Shown here: positions 23,319 to 31,190 of the stretch, piece after piece | Position numbering within the stretch: position 1 is the first letter of the stretch | Layout of the letters: each line of letters starts with the position of its first letter | Source: Actinomyces urinae | Lineage (GTDB): Bacteria; Actinomycetota; Actinomycetes; Actinomycetales; Actinomycetaceae | Assembly: GCF_900119695.1 (NCBI RefSeq) | Contig: NZ_LT632547.1 | Location: forward strand, 1,394,893-1,458,892 | DNA length: 64,000 nt | Reading direction: 5' to 3' | The notes under the pieces: generated by a model | Told to the model about the DNA's origin: nothing | Databases searched by the model: none | The model's input: only the letters and a program-made list of their open reading frames with translations | Program-made: the position numbers and the translations under genes

Positions 23319-23575
23319 CATCTTCTCCTTAACGCCTTATCGATCTCGGTGCGGACTTTCTTAGTAGGTGGGGTCATTGCGTGGAAGATAAGCCAGTTGC
23401 CATCAGCAAGTAATGAGCCAATGAGTTCAACCTCTCTACCCTCGGGAGTTAAACCGATACGCACTTCCATCTCTCCAGGAACACGCACCGCTCCAACCAG
23501 ATAATTCTCCCAAGCTGACTGCACCTGCTCCGTGGTCAAACCGTGCTTAAGAGCGTTCGGATGAACTACCACCAC
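23318..23575 (-). CDS. BrnT-like toxin of a toxin-antitoxin pair
   Basis: The 85-residue protein has HPNALKHGLTTEQVQSAWEN at the N-terminus, an IGLTPEGREVELIGSLLADG beta-hairpin region and a C-terminal MTPPTKKVR. Small proteins with KHGLT...W and a final TPPTKK segment, followed by an RHH gene, are typical of BrnT/RelE-fold ribonuclease toxins with BrnA/CopG-type antitoxins. The catalytic residues cannot be confirmed by eye. Confidence 0.65.
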   Translation of the reverse strand: MVVVHPNALKHGLTTEQVQSAWENYLVGAVRVPGEMEVRIGLTPEGREVELIGSLLADGNWLIFHAMTPPTKKVRTEIDKALRRR

Positions 23576-23580
23576 ACCCC

Positions 23581-23628
23581 CTAATAATACCCATGATATT
23601 ACCCATTATAATACCCGAAATAATACCG
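23581..23628. promoter_or_regulatory. Four 12-bp direct repeats (NNNATAATACCC), TA operator
   Basis: Four consecutive 12-bp units (CTAATAATACCC, ATGATATTACCC, ATTATAATACCC, GAAATAATACCG) lie 6 bp before the toxin start. The 12-bp phasing is what cooperative ribbon-helix-helix dimers prefer, so this is the probable autoregulatory operator. Confidence 0.75.
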
Positions 23629-23761
23629 CGCTAGAGGTAGCCAGAATCTACGGTTAAAAATGTACAATAACTGTATTGATAATATACGCGCCCCATAGGG
23701 GTCTAGGGGTTAATTCCTAAGTCTGAAAACAGGTAAAAATGACCGGCGTTCAAGCTGGTTC

Positions 23762-24916
23762 CTATCTGCGTAGGGCCAGGCCTGCGGTTTGGTTTGGTGC
23801 GCGCCTGGTGGTGGTGGGGTGCTGGGTTGGATGGTCTAGCTTCTTGAGCTGTGGCACTTCCCCGATGCCGGGTAGTGGTGGTTTTGCGCGCGCGGGTGTT
23901 GTTTCTCCCGATTCTTCGACTTGGGATTGTTCTTGTTGTTGTTGCCGGGTTTGGGTGCGTTGCAACGTTTCTACTGCTTCTTCGCTGGGTGTTTGTGGGT
24001 TGAGCTGGTCGATGATCCAGTTAGAGTTTTGGATTACTCGCTCCCCGGTGGCGAGGATGGTTTCTTCGTCCGCGTTTGCCCATCCGGCGATGTATCCGGT
24101 GGAGTAGTCGGCCGTGTCTAGGCCGAAGTATTTACTGACTAGGTAGGCGCATGATTCGGCTTCTACTTCTTTGATTCCCCGGTGCATGGACTCGGCTTGG
24201 TCTGCATGGTCCATGTGTAGGCGGGCGTGACTGATCTCGTGGATGAGGGTTTTGAATTGGTGACCCTCGGGAGCGTCGGCGGCTACTGCGATGGTTTTCT
24301 CGCCTTGCCCCTCGATCATTGGCCGTATTGTTACCCCGTATGCGCCTCCAAGAGCTTTGCGCGTGGTTTCTTCGTACTTGTATCCAAGGTCTGCCACGAT
24401 CTGTTTAGCGCGCTGCCACAGTTCTTCGGAGCGCTGCCCGGTTACTTGGGGCAGGTCTTTTCCCTTGATTGGCTCGCCTTGGGTTTGGTGGTAGCCAAAC
24501 GTGGGGCGGACGGTAAATCCTGTGACGGCGCGTTTCCAGATAATGTCTTTCTTGTCGTATTTATCTAGCTCGTCTTTATCTATTGGCCGGTCCTGACCTT
24601 TTAGGAAGGGTAGCTTGTAGGTGACGGGGGCTAGAACTTGGTAGCTTTTTTCTCCTTTTTGGACTTGTCTACCTAGCTTTTTCCAAGCCGTGTAGGAAGC
24701 AAACGAGGATTCCATGCTTCCGCGCTTGCGTGCCTGGTTGTTGAGCCACACCAAGTTGCGGAATGAATACTGGGGCATTTGCGCCATGTAGTACAGCATG
24801 TCTTTCCATGTTTGCGTGTCTTTGAACCGGGATGCGGCGGCGGCTATTTCTTCGTGAGCTTTCGCGAGTTTCGCTTCGCGTTCTTCTTTGGCTTTTTCTT
24901 TGCTTCGACTAGCCAT
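23762..24916 (-). CDS. ardC: ArdC-type protein with zincin motif and C-terminal translocation module
   Basis: The 384-residue protein has an ArdC-like N-terminal ssDNA-binding domain (PQYSFRNLVWLNNQARKRGS, FASYTAWKKLGRQVQKGEKS) and a metallopeptidase domain with HEISH (226-230). ArdC proteins of conjugative plasmids bind ssDNA and protect incoming DNA against restriction. Residues 346-384 are PPLPGIGEVPQ, LKKLDHPTQH and a basic tail, as in the relaxase and Fic proteins. Delivery with the incoming strand would place the anti-restriction activity where it is needed; this is inference. The gene stands at the end of a minus-strand operon with the coiled-coil and SSB genes upstream. Confidence 0.85.
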   Translation of the reverse strand: MASRSKEKAKEEREAKLAKAHEEIAAAASRFKDTQTWKDMLYYMAQMPQYSFRNLVWLNNQARKRGSMESSFASYTAWKKLGRQVQKGEKSYQVLAPVTYKLPFLKGQDRPIDKDELDKYDKKDIIWKRAVTGFTVRPTFGYHQTQGEPIKGKDLPQVTGQRSEELWQRAKQIVADLGYKYEETTRKALGGAYGVTIRPMIEGQGEKTIAVAADAPEGHQFKTLIHEISHARLHMDHADQAESMHRGIKEVEAESCAYLVSKYFGLDTADYSTGYIAGWANADEETILATGERVIQNSNWIIDQLNPQTPSEEAVETLQRTQTRQQQQEQSQVEESGETTPARAKPPLPGIGEVPQLKKLDHPTQHPTTTRRAPNQTAGLALRR

Positions 24917-24917
24917 G

Positions 24918-25052
24918 TTAGTTGCCTACCTGGCCGGTTTTAGCTTCTAGGGCTTGGACTCGCCCCGTGAGTTGTTCGATCTGGTCTTGCTGGGCTTCGA
25001 CCTGCTCGATGAGGGTTTCTACTAGCTCTAACGTGGTGTATTGGTTTTCCAT
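24918..25052 (-). CDS. Short coiled-coil protein
   Basis: The 44-residue peptide starts at ATG 25052 behind GGAGAATCAA. It is nearly all heptad repeat (LVETLIEQVEAQQDQIEQL, TGRVQALEAK). It sits between ssb and ardC with a 1-bp gap to ardC. It probably oligomerises or binds a partner; function unknown. Confidence 0.65.
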   Translation of the reverse strand: MENQYTTLELVETLIEQVEAQQDQIEQLTGRVQALEAKTGQVGN

Positions 25053-25065
25053 TTGATTCTCCTGG

Positions 25066-25440
25066 TTAGTTGTTTTTGTCGTTTTGGGTGATGATGTGTA
25101 GTTCTTGGCGGGCAATGTCTGCTCCGATGTGGTCTACCCACACGTCGTGGGCTACTCGCTCTTGCCCGTCTTGACTGGTGTAGTCGCGGGCGCGGTAGGT
25201 GCCGGTGAAGATGATGGCGGCGTTACCGTTTAAGTCTTGGAAGTCTTTTAGTTTCACGGCGGCCTGGCCTTGGACTCTTAGGTAGTAGGCGGTTGTGGCC
25301 GCGTCCTCCCATTTGCCGCTTTCTAGGTCTTTTGCCCGGTCGTTCACGATCACGGTGGCGCGGCCTTGGTAGGTTCCGTCATCGTTCATGGTGAGTTTGA
25401 CGGGGCCTGCTAGGTTTCCAGCTCGTACTATGTAGCTCAC
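25066..25440 (-). CDS. ssb: Single-stranded DNA-binding protein
   Basis: The 124-residue protein begins at GTG 25440 behind AAGGAG; the longer frame to 25521 lacks a ribosome site. It has the OB-fold pattern of SSB: VRAGNLAGPVKL, TTAYYLRVQGQAAVKLKDF, IFTGTYRARDYTSQDGQER and the final VWVDHIG strand. The acidic SSB tip (DDDIPF-like) is missing and the end is NDKNN. ICE-borne SSBs protect single-stranded transfer DNA and can suppress the SOS response in recipients. Confidence 0.8.
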   Translation of the reverse strand: MSYIVRAGNLAGPVKLTMNDDGTYQGRATVIVNDRAKDLESGKWEDAATTAYYLRVQGQAAVKLKDFQDLNGNAAIIFTGTYRARDYTSQDGQERVAHDVWVDHIGADIARQELHIITQNDKNN

Positions 25441-25484
25441 GGTTTCACTCCTTAAATTCAGTGGTTGGTTTGTTGTTTCTCGGG

Positions 25485-26423
25485 TTAGATGCGGACGGCT
25501 TGCCATTGCATGCCAAGCCAATAAGCGGTGTCGAGGGGTACTTGTTCGACGTGCCCGCCCACGTTAGGGGCGTGGATCATGAGCCGGTTCCCACCTGCGT
25601 CTTTACCGGCGTAAATACCGATGTGGTGGTAGTGCCCGCTACCCGGAGTGGCGAAGCCGATCAGGTCGCCTGGCTGTAGGGCTGATTCGTCTATGGGCGT
25701 GCCTGCTTTGGTAATGATGTCGTGGGCGGTGCGCACGTTGAGGGGTTGGCCAAGGTCGGCGTAGACGCGCACGACTAGGCCCGAACAGTCCAGTCCGGCC
25801 GCGCTGGTGCCTCCCCACACGTAGGGAGTGCCAAGATATTTTTGAGCACCAGCCACTACTGACGAGGCTGAGACACTGCCTTGAGTGTATTTTCCGGCCA
25901 GTTGTTTAATTTTGGCTACGTAGTCTTGCGTTTCAGAGTATGGGGGTATGCCCCGGTGTTGTTGTACTGCTCCAGGGCCTGCGTTGTATGCGGCCAGGGC
26001 AAGATCAACCACGTTGCCAACGGCTTGCCCGCTAGCCACGTAGGCTTTCACGGTCTCTACTAGCCCGCACATGAACTGGCCTTGACTAGCGATAGCGTCG
26101 ATGGGGTCGAACGGGTCGGCCACGCCGTCCCCGTTTGCGTCTATCCCGTTAGAGGCCCACGTGCCAGGCATGAACTGGGCGATACCTTGCGCGCCTGCTG
26201 GGCTAACAGCGGTCGCGTCCCACCCGGATTCAGCCTCGATTTGTCCGGCGATGAGGCTGGGCGTGATTTCGGTGCAGATACTGCCCGCTTCCATCACGGC
26301 TTGTATGTATTCAGGGGGCACTCCCTCCAGGCCCGCTCCTGCTCCTTCAGCGTCGCCTCCAGCCATCATGAGGGGCAAGAGCATTAGAGGGCCTGCGAGG
26401 AAGGCGATTAGTGATTTTTTCAC
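25485..26423 (-). CDS. Lytic transglycosylase-NlpC/P60 peptidoglycan hydrolase (VirB1/TcpG-like)
   Basis: The 312-residue secreted or membrane-anchored enzyme has an N-terminal hydrophobic signal (SLIAFLAGPLMLLPLMMAGG). The SLT domain (about 45-170) has IEAESGW with the catalytic Glu, and GAQGIAQFMPGTW. The C-terminal NlpC/P60 domain (about 195-312) has GLDCSGLVVRVY with the catalytic Cys and GHYHHIGIYAG with the His. Such two-domain enzymes open the cell wall for the conjugation channel in Gram-positive type IV systems. It overlaps the glutaredoxin gene upstream by 4 bp. Confidence 0.9.
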   Translation of the reverse strand: MKKSLIAFLAGPLMLLPLMMAGGDAEGAGAGLEGVPPEYIQAVMEAGSICTEITPSLIAGQIEAESGWDATAVSPAGAQGIAQFMPGTWASNGIDANGDGVADPFDPIDAIASQGQFMCGLVETVKAYVASGQAVGNVVDLALAAYNAGPGAVQQHRGIPPYSETQDYVAKIKQLAGKYTQGSVSASSVVAGAQKYLGTPYVWGGTSAAGLDCSGLVVRVYADLGQPLNVRTAHDIITKAGTPIDESALQPGDLIGFATPGSGHYHHIGIYAGKDAGGNRLMIHAPNVGGHVEQVPLDTAYWLGMQWQAVRI

Positions 26424-26788
26424 AGCCTGCGCCCTTGGCTTTGCTGCGCGCTTGCAGAATGATTGGGGTTCCTGGTGTGGCTGGCATTGCTGGCATTGCT
26501 GGCATTGTCAGTATTGTTGGTTGGCCCCGTCTGGTTTGGTTTGGTGTAAGGGTCTGCTAGGGCGATGATTTCGCGGATGCGTTCAGGGTTAAACCCGGAT
26601 GAGCGGCCCTTTTGGGTCTCTATGATTGGGGCTGATAGTAGGCCTTCATTTTTGAACTGCTCTACCAGGTCGGGCCGCTTGCTCAAGTCGATAGCGTTAT
26701 AGGTGATTCCTGCCTTGTCCAGCTTGCGTTGTGTTAGCGCGCAACCTGGACAGTGCGGGGTGGTGTAAATAGTAATGTTTTCGCTCAT
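26420..26788 (-). CDS. Glutaredoxin/NrdH-like redox protein with Asn-Ala-Ser tail
   Basis: The 122-residue protein starts at 26788; the longer frame includes the promoter motif. ITIYTTPHCPGCALTQRKLD has the redox-active CPGC and LLSAPIIE the cis-Pro loop of glutaredoxin/NrdH proteins (about 1-78). The tail after residue 80 is low-complexity and includes NASNASNAS, encoded by the 9-bp repeat at 26481-26520. It is co-transcribed with the peptidoglycan hydrolase. It may act in disulfide exchange for secreted transfer proteins. Confidence 0.8.
   Translation of the reverse strand: MSENITIYTTPHCPGCALTQRKLDKAGITYNAIDLSKRPDLVEQFKNEGLLSAPIIETQKGRSSGFNPERIREIIALADPYTKPNQTGPTNNTDNASNASNASHTRNPNHSASAQQSQGRRL
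26481..26520. repeat. 9-bp tandem repeat (TGGCATTGC), copy 2 of 4
   Basis: Three near-perfect units plus a degenerate one inside the 3' part of the glutaredoxin gene. Confidence 0.75.
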
Positions 26789-26789
26789 A

Positions 26790-26814
26790 CCTACTACGTG
26801 GGGTGTGCGCGCAC
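26790..26814 (-). promoter_or_regulatory. Shared ICE motif GTGCGCGCAC + CACGTAGTAGG
   Basis: It lies directly upstream of the glutaredoxin start and is nearly identical over 25 bp to the copy at 10287-10311. It abuts the terminator hairpin of the upstream surface-protein gene. Confidence 0.55.
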
Positions 26815-26851
26815 AGTTAAGGCCCACACCTTCTGGCGTGGGCCTTGACTG
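26814..26851 (-). terminator. Hairpin terminator of surface protein gene
   Basis: CAGT.AAGGCCCAC pairs with GTGGGCCTT.ACTG, directly after the gene at 26871-28307. The hairpin is almost identical to the one at 28383-28420. Confidence 0.8.
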
Positions 26852-26870
26852 TTAATAGAGGACGTGAGGG

Positions 26871-28307
26871 TTAGTTCTCGCGTCGCTTAGTTGCAAGGGC
26901 GATGGTGCCTCCTGCGGCTAGTAGCGCTGCTGCGCCGCCTAGCATTGCCGTGTTTGCACCTGTCTGGGCAAGTGGCTGGGACGTAGCGTTATTCGTAGTG
27001 CCACTGGTCGTAGTGGGTGTTGTGGACGGGCTTGCCGTCGTGGTTTCCGACTCTGTCGGGTGCGTTGGTTCTGTCGCTGGGCTCGCCTCGGTCGTAGCCT
27101 CGCTGGTCGCCTCAGTAGTTGCCTCGGTTGTGGACTTAGTAGTCTGCTGGGTCGTGGCTTCCGTTGTGGCCTTAGTAGTAGCTTCGGTTGTTGCCTGGGT
27201 CGTTGCTTCCGTAGTCGCTTCTGTTGTCGCCTCGGTCGTTGCTTCCGTAGTCGCTTCTGTTGTCGCCTCAGTTGTGGCTTCTGTCGTTGCTTCCGTAGTT
27301 GCCTCGGTTGTAGCTTCGGTAGTTGCTTCCGTGGTTGGCTCGGTTTCGGGTGGTGTGGGCTCCGGCTCGGTGGTGTCGAACTCTATTTTCTGGCGCTGGA
27401 TAGCCTCATCTGCAGCCTTGCCCGGGCCTGTGCGCACCGAGGTCAGCCCGTTAGCATCGATTTGGATAATGAGAGAGTAATAGCCTGTCATGATTTCAAT
27501 TTCGGCTTCGACGGTTCCAGCTCCGGTAGCTTGCCAAGGTATTTGGAAGCCTTCGCTTGTGCTTTCGCCTTGCCATGTTTTAGTGCCACTGTCTTTGAAT
27601 ACGGCCGGGCCATCTAGGGTGGCCGTGGCTTTAAGCCCTTGGCTGGCCTTGCCTAGGGCGTTGATATAGCGCAGGTTGATCGTTCCCTCGGACGTGCCTG
27701 CGCCTTGGACGGTTGGCGTGCCGAACTTTTCGGGCGATGCGTTTACTGCTTGGTTAGCGTATTTTTTGGCCAGTTCCACCACGTCTGGGTGTTCTTGCTG
27801 CATGGCCGCTGTGGCCTTGGCGGCACGCTCGCGCGCGGGCCGAAGCAATTCTGAGTTCGGGTCGTGGCTAGGGTCAAGCGCATATGCCGAAGCGTCAAAG
27901 TTGAGCCGGTTAAGTAGTGATATGGCGGCGCGAGACTCGGCGGGATTAACAGATTCGTAGGTGGCTAGAATCCACCCCATCTGTGTGCCAGTCACACTGA
28001 GCTTTGGGTCTTGGTGGTTATCAACGTTGGTTGTGTTAAGAAAGTAGCCTTGCGAGTTGTAGGGGATTTTATTGGTGAAGATGGTGGACCAGATGAGGGG
28101 ATCATGCCCGTCAGGGTTTTTCAATCCCCCAAACCATACAAGATCGTTATCGATTTGTAGGTGGTAGCCTTGCCCAACTTCTTCCAGCGGATCACCTTTT
28201 AACATGGGCGGTTCGGCGTTAGCTGCAAGTCCTGCGCTTGTAGCTAGCACGGCGGCGGCCGTGAAGGTCATTGCCGTAGTTTTTATGAGTGTTTTGAGTC
28301 TAGACAC
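26871..28307 (-). CDS. LAxTG-anchored Thr-repeat surface protein
   Basis: The 478-residue protein starts at GTG 28307. A signal peptide (AMTFTAAAVLATSAGLAANA) leads to an outer domain (about 35-310) and a stalk of about 20 TTEA repeats (about 325-425). It ends in the LAQTG sorting signal, a hydrophobic helix and KRREN. LAxTG is the recognition form of class E sortases of high-GC actinobacteria. The outer domain resembles thioester-domain adhesins in part (FLNTTNVDNHQDP, GWILATY), but no thioester pair is certain. It probably promotes donor-recipient contact during conjugation. Confidence 0.8.
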   Translation of the reverse strand: MSRLKTLIKTTAMTFTAAAVLATSAGLAANAEPPMLKGDPLEEVGQGYHLQIDNDLVWFGGLKNPDGHDPLIWSTIFTNKIPYNSQGYFLNTTNVDNHQDPKLSVTGTQMGWILATYESVNPAESRAAISLLNRLNFDASAYALDPSHDPNSELLRPARERAAKATAAMQQEHPDVVELAKKYANQAVNASPEKFGTPTVQGAGTSEGTINLRYINALGKASQGLKATATLDGPAVFKDSGTKTWQGESTSEGFQIPWQATGAGTVEAEIEIMTGYYSLIIQIDANGLTSVRTGPGKAADEAIQRQKIEFDTTEPEPTPPETEPTTEATTEATTEATTEATTEATTEATTEATTEATTEATTEATTEATTQATTEATTKATTEATTQQTTKSTTEATTEATSEATTEASPATEPTHPTESETTTASPSTTPTTTSGTTNNATSQPLAQTGANTAMLGGAAALLAAGGTIALATKRREN

Positions 28308-28358
28308 TGTTTTTCCTGTTCGTAACCGGTGTTGTTTCAGTCCGTGTTTAGGACTTCA

Positions 28359-28383
28359 CCTATTACGTAGAGCGTGCGCGCAC
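28359..28383 (-). promoter_or_regulatory. Shared ICE motif GTGCGCGCAC + CTACGTAATAGG
   Basis: Upstream of the surface-protein gene starting at 28307, in the same orientation as the copies at 26790-26814 and 31163-31187. Confidence 0.5.
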
Positions 28384-28420
28384 AGTTAAGGCCCACACCT
28401 TGCGGCGTGGGCCTTAACTG
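28383..28420 (-). terminator. Perfect 14-bp stem terminator
   Basis: CAGTTAAGGCCCAC pairs perfectly with GTGGGCCTTAACTG; it terminates the gene at 28439-31102. Confidence 0.85.
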
Positions 28421-28438
28421 TTAATAGAGGGCGCGGGG

Positions 28439-31102
28439 TTAGTTCTCGCGTCGCTTAGTTGCAAGGGCGGCTGCGCCACCTGCGGTTAGTAGCGCTAGTG
28501 CTGCGCCTCCTAGCACTGCGGTGTTCACACCGGTCTTGGCCAGTCCCTTAGCTGCGCCGCCGCCAGAGTTGTCAGCGGCTGCGAGCTTAATGGTCTGATC
28601 CTTGTCACCTGCATCCTCGTGGGTGCCTACTAGCTCTCCATCAACGTCGTAGACGTATTCGAAGGCAACTAGTTCAGTGTTTGCCATGCCGGTAGTGTCC
28701 AGGTTGGCTACTACCTTCCCGCAGTCTTGCGGGGTTTGTGGCGTGAACTTAGCGGTTGCTTCGTATTCCTTACCGCCTACCTTGACCATCTTGCCGGTGG
28801 TCTTGTTGTGAATCTTGAGCTTGAGGGTGTACTCGGTGCCGGGAACGAGTTTTTCGTTCGCGTCACATACCTTGTCAATCAGCTTGGTGTCCTTGCCAGG
28901 CTTGAGCGTCTTTTCACCGTTTTCTCCGGTGAAAGTGGTCTTTAGCTTCGGGCCAGGCTCAAACGTGATTGTCTGGTTCTCATCGGTAATGTCAGCGTGG
29001 ATGGTGATGGACTTGCCCTCGTGGAATAGTTCCTCGAAGGCAACCGTGGTCTTACCAGCAAACAGCGCCGCGTCTACCTCGAAGGCGACTTCGACACTGC
29101 CGTTAGCGGTTTCAGGTGTGAACTTCGTGGTCGAAGTGATTTCCTTACCCCCGCCGTCAAGCATGGGCTTGCCGGTTTCTTTATCCATGAGCGTGCCAAC
29201 TACTTCGTATTCCTTACCGGGTTCAAGGTTGGTGTAGGTAACCACGTCGGTAAGGGTGCGTGTGCCGTATCCAGGGACCGGGCCGCGCTTGTTTTCGTAC
29301 ATGAGCGTGGTGTGAATACCAGGCTCACCTGCGATAGTGAACTGCTCGGTCACGTCCTCTACAGAAGTGGCTAGCGGGGCTACGCGGTCATCACCAGCGA
29401 AGGTAGAGATGAATACGTAGGTGCCAGCTACTAGCTTGCCGTCCGCACCAGTCTTAGCGATCCAGGAAGTATCACCAATGCTGGGGTAGAAGCCGTTCTT
29501 GGCTGGAATGGTGACGGTTTCACCGATCTTTTCAGCCTTGTCACGGTTCGCCTCCGTTACTTCAAGTCCAGCGGGGAAGAACAGCACCTCGTGAGAGATT
29601 TCTTTCTCGTCTGCCTTAAAGCCGGCCGCGCCTTCAAAGTTAGGGTGATCCTTGGGCATGCCGGTTACAAACACGTCATCTACCAGGTAAGTACCAGCCT
29701 TGGTGTCACGCACACTCAGCTGAGAATCAATCTGGGCGGGGTGCCTTACCGACGTGGTTTCCTCGGCTAGACCGTAACCATCAACAAAGTCGGCCTTAAT
29801 GTACTTAGACCAATCAGCGTCTTGGTCATCAGCCTTTACTTCCCACACCCACGTGTAGAAGCCGTCCTTGGGAGCCGTGCCCGCGTTAGCGGTAATCACC
29901 GTTTCAGGCCCTTCTGCCTTGACGGTGACGGACTTGATTAGCTCTGCGCCTTCTGGCACGGTATCGCTCTGTTCTGCCGGTGCTAGTGCGGATACGTAGT
30001 AGACGCTTGCACGGTAGTTCACGGGCACGTCAGTGCCGTCAATGTTGAGCCATTTGCCGTCCCCGTAGTTCGGGTCAGCGTTTGGAGTGAACGTGTCAGT
30101 TAGTTCAGCGCCACTGTCGATGACCTTAGCGGTATCCACATTCGATACGCCTTGTGGGCGGAAATCGAAGATAACATCCCACGTCGGAGACTCAACCGTC
30201 TTAGCCGTGAGCTTCCCAATATCGTAAATCACGTCCTGGTTACCACCGCCAGGCGAAGAATGGCCAAGAACGGGCGAAACAATGTTTTTGAACTTTACGC
30301 TTGCACTAACCTTGCCGTTGCCAGTTGAATGCCACTTAATACCGGTAATGGGGGTAGATGCGGTAGTACCGTTATAAGTATTGGTGCCAGTTGCATCAAA
30401 CGCTGCAGGACCGTTTAGGGTTACCGTGAACGGATAGCCCGGTGCTGCAACGCCATTGCCATTAACTAGACGTATTCCGTCGAGGGTGCCGTACATGCCA
30501 TTATCAGTGGTTGCTTCCCCTGCTTCCCAACCGACTACACCGGCAGCCTTGGCTTCCGCGACCATCTGGCGGGCGCGGTTTTGCACGTTCGCGGGTGCTA
30601 GCTGTAGTAGCTCGTTCACGTTCTGCTGAGAAGCTGCTGCGCCGAACTGTGAGTTTTCAAAGTTCACGTGTGCAAGGAAGCCTGTAGCTGCCGCGTCCAC
30701 GTCAGTATCGGAATGCTCCAAGGACTTCGGAGTCCATTTCTTCATGATGTAAGCCATCTGAGCAACATCCACGCTCAGATCGCTCGGACGGTTAAGACTA
30801 GGCTGGCTGGTCAGTTCTCCAGGAGTGGCCGCAACCGCTGCTGAGGGGTTCACCGCGTCGGCCTGGATACAAAGACCAGGCACGGGCTGGCCTTGGTAAG
30901 GAATCCAGGTGCCAAGCCATCCAACACTTCCTCCAATAGGCACACCTCGCACCCAAGAGCCTGCCGCTTGAGCAGGTAGGGCACTTAGAGAGCCCGCAAA
31001 GACAAGCGCAAGCGCTGTAAAGGCCAGAGCCAGCCGGTAAGCCAGTCCTCCCTTATTGGCGCGAGGCGCGCCTGGAGCTTGCGTGGTTATAGGAATACTC
31101 AT
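28439..31102 (-). CDS. Large VaFE-repeat LAxTG surface adhesin
   Basis: The 887-residue protein has a signal peptide (about 25-47), an N-terminal thioester-domain-like region (PYQGQPVPGLCIQAD) and a series of SpaA/VaFE-type beta-sandwich repeats. The last two repeats contain TVAFEELFHEGK and VAFEYVYD, with Lys/Asn/Glu sets that form isopeptide bonds. It ends in the LAKTG sorting signal and KRREN. The C-terminal 35 residues are almost identical to those of the smaller surface protein downstream. It has the architecture of covalently anchored actinobacterial adhesins; a mating-contact role is inferred from its ICE location. Confidence 0.85.
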   Translation of the reverse strand: MSIPITTQAPGAPRANKGGLAYRLALAFTALALVFAGSLSALPAQAAGSWVRGVPIGGSVGWLGTWIPYQGQPVPGLCIQADAVNPSAAVAATPGELTSQPSLNRPSDLSVDVAQMAYIMKKWTPKSLEHSDTDVDAAATGFLAHVNFENSQFGAAASQQNVNELLQLAPANVQNRARQMVAEAKAAGVVGWEAGEATTDNGMYGTLDGIRLVNGNGVAAPGYPFTVTLNGPAAFDATGTNTYNGTTASTPITGIKWHSTGNGKVSASVKFKNIVSPVLGHSSPGGGNQDVIYDIGKLTAKTVESPTWDVIFDFRPQGVSNVDTAKVIDSGAELTDTFTPNADPNYGDGKWLNIDGTDVPVNYRASVYYVSALAPAEQSDTVPEGAELIKSVTVKAEGPETVITANAGTAPKDGFYTWVWEVKADDQDADWSKYIKADFVDGYGLAEETTSVRHPAQIDSQLSVRDTKAGTYLVDDVFVTGMPKDHPNFEGAAGFKADEKEISHEVLFFPAGLEVTEANRDKAEKIGETVTIPAKNGFYPSIGDTSWIAKTGADGKLVAGTYVFISTFAGDDRVAPLATSVEDVTEQFTIAGEPGIHTTLMYENKRGPVPGYGTRTLTDVVTYTNLEPGKEYEVVGTLMDKETGKPMLDGGGKEITSTTKFTPETANGSVEVAFEVDAALFAGKTTVAFEELFHEGKSITIHADITDENQTITFEPGPKLKTTFTGENGEKTLKPGKDTKLIDKVCDANEKLVPGTEYTLKLKIHNKTTGKMVKVGGKEYEATAKFTPQTPQDCGKVVANLDTTGMANTELVAFEYVYDVDGELVGTHEDAGDKDQTIKLAAADNSGGGAAKGLAKTGVNTAVLGGAALALLTAGGAAALATKRREN

Positions 31103-31162
31103 TACTACTCCACTTTCAAATAGGTTTAATGATCGATCATTAAAAGGCTCGAAAGCCCTTCA

Positions 31163-31187
31163 CCTATTACGTAGAGTGTGCGCGCAC
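31163..31187 (-). promoter_or_regulatory. Shared ICE motif GTGCGCGCAC + CTACGTAATAGG
   Basis: Located 61 bp before the adhesin start at 31102 and directly after the terminator of the upstream gene. Confidence 0.5.
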
Positions 31188-31190
31188 AAA

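Noticed and set aside
27000-27350. Regular short repeats considered as a CRISPR array
   Set aside because: The repeats encode TTEA tetrapeptides without spacers; they are a coding stalk.
27060-27617. Long plus-strand open frames opposite the Thr-repeat gene
   Set aside because: They are produced by codon periodicity of the TTEATT repeats; no start signals or family features.
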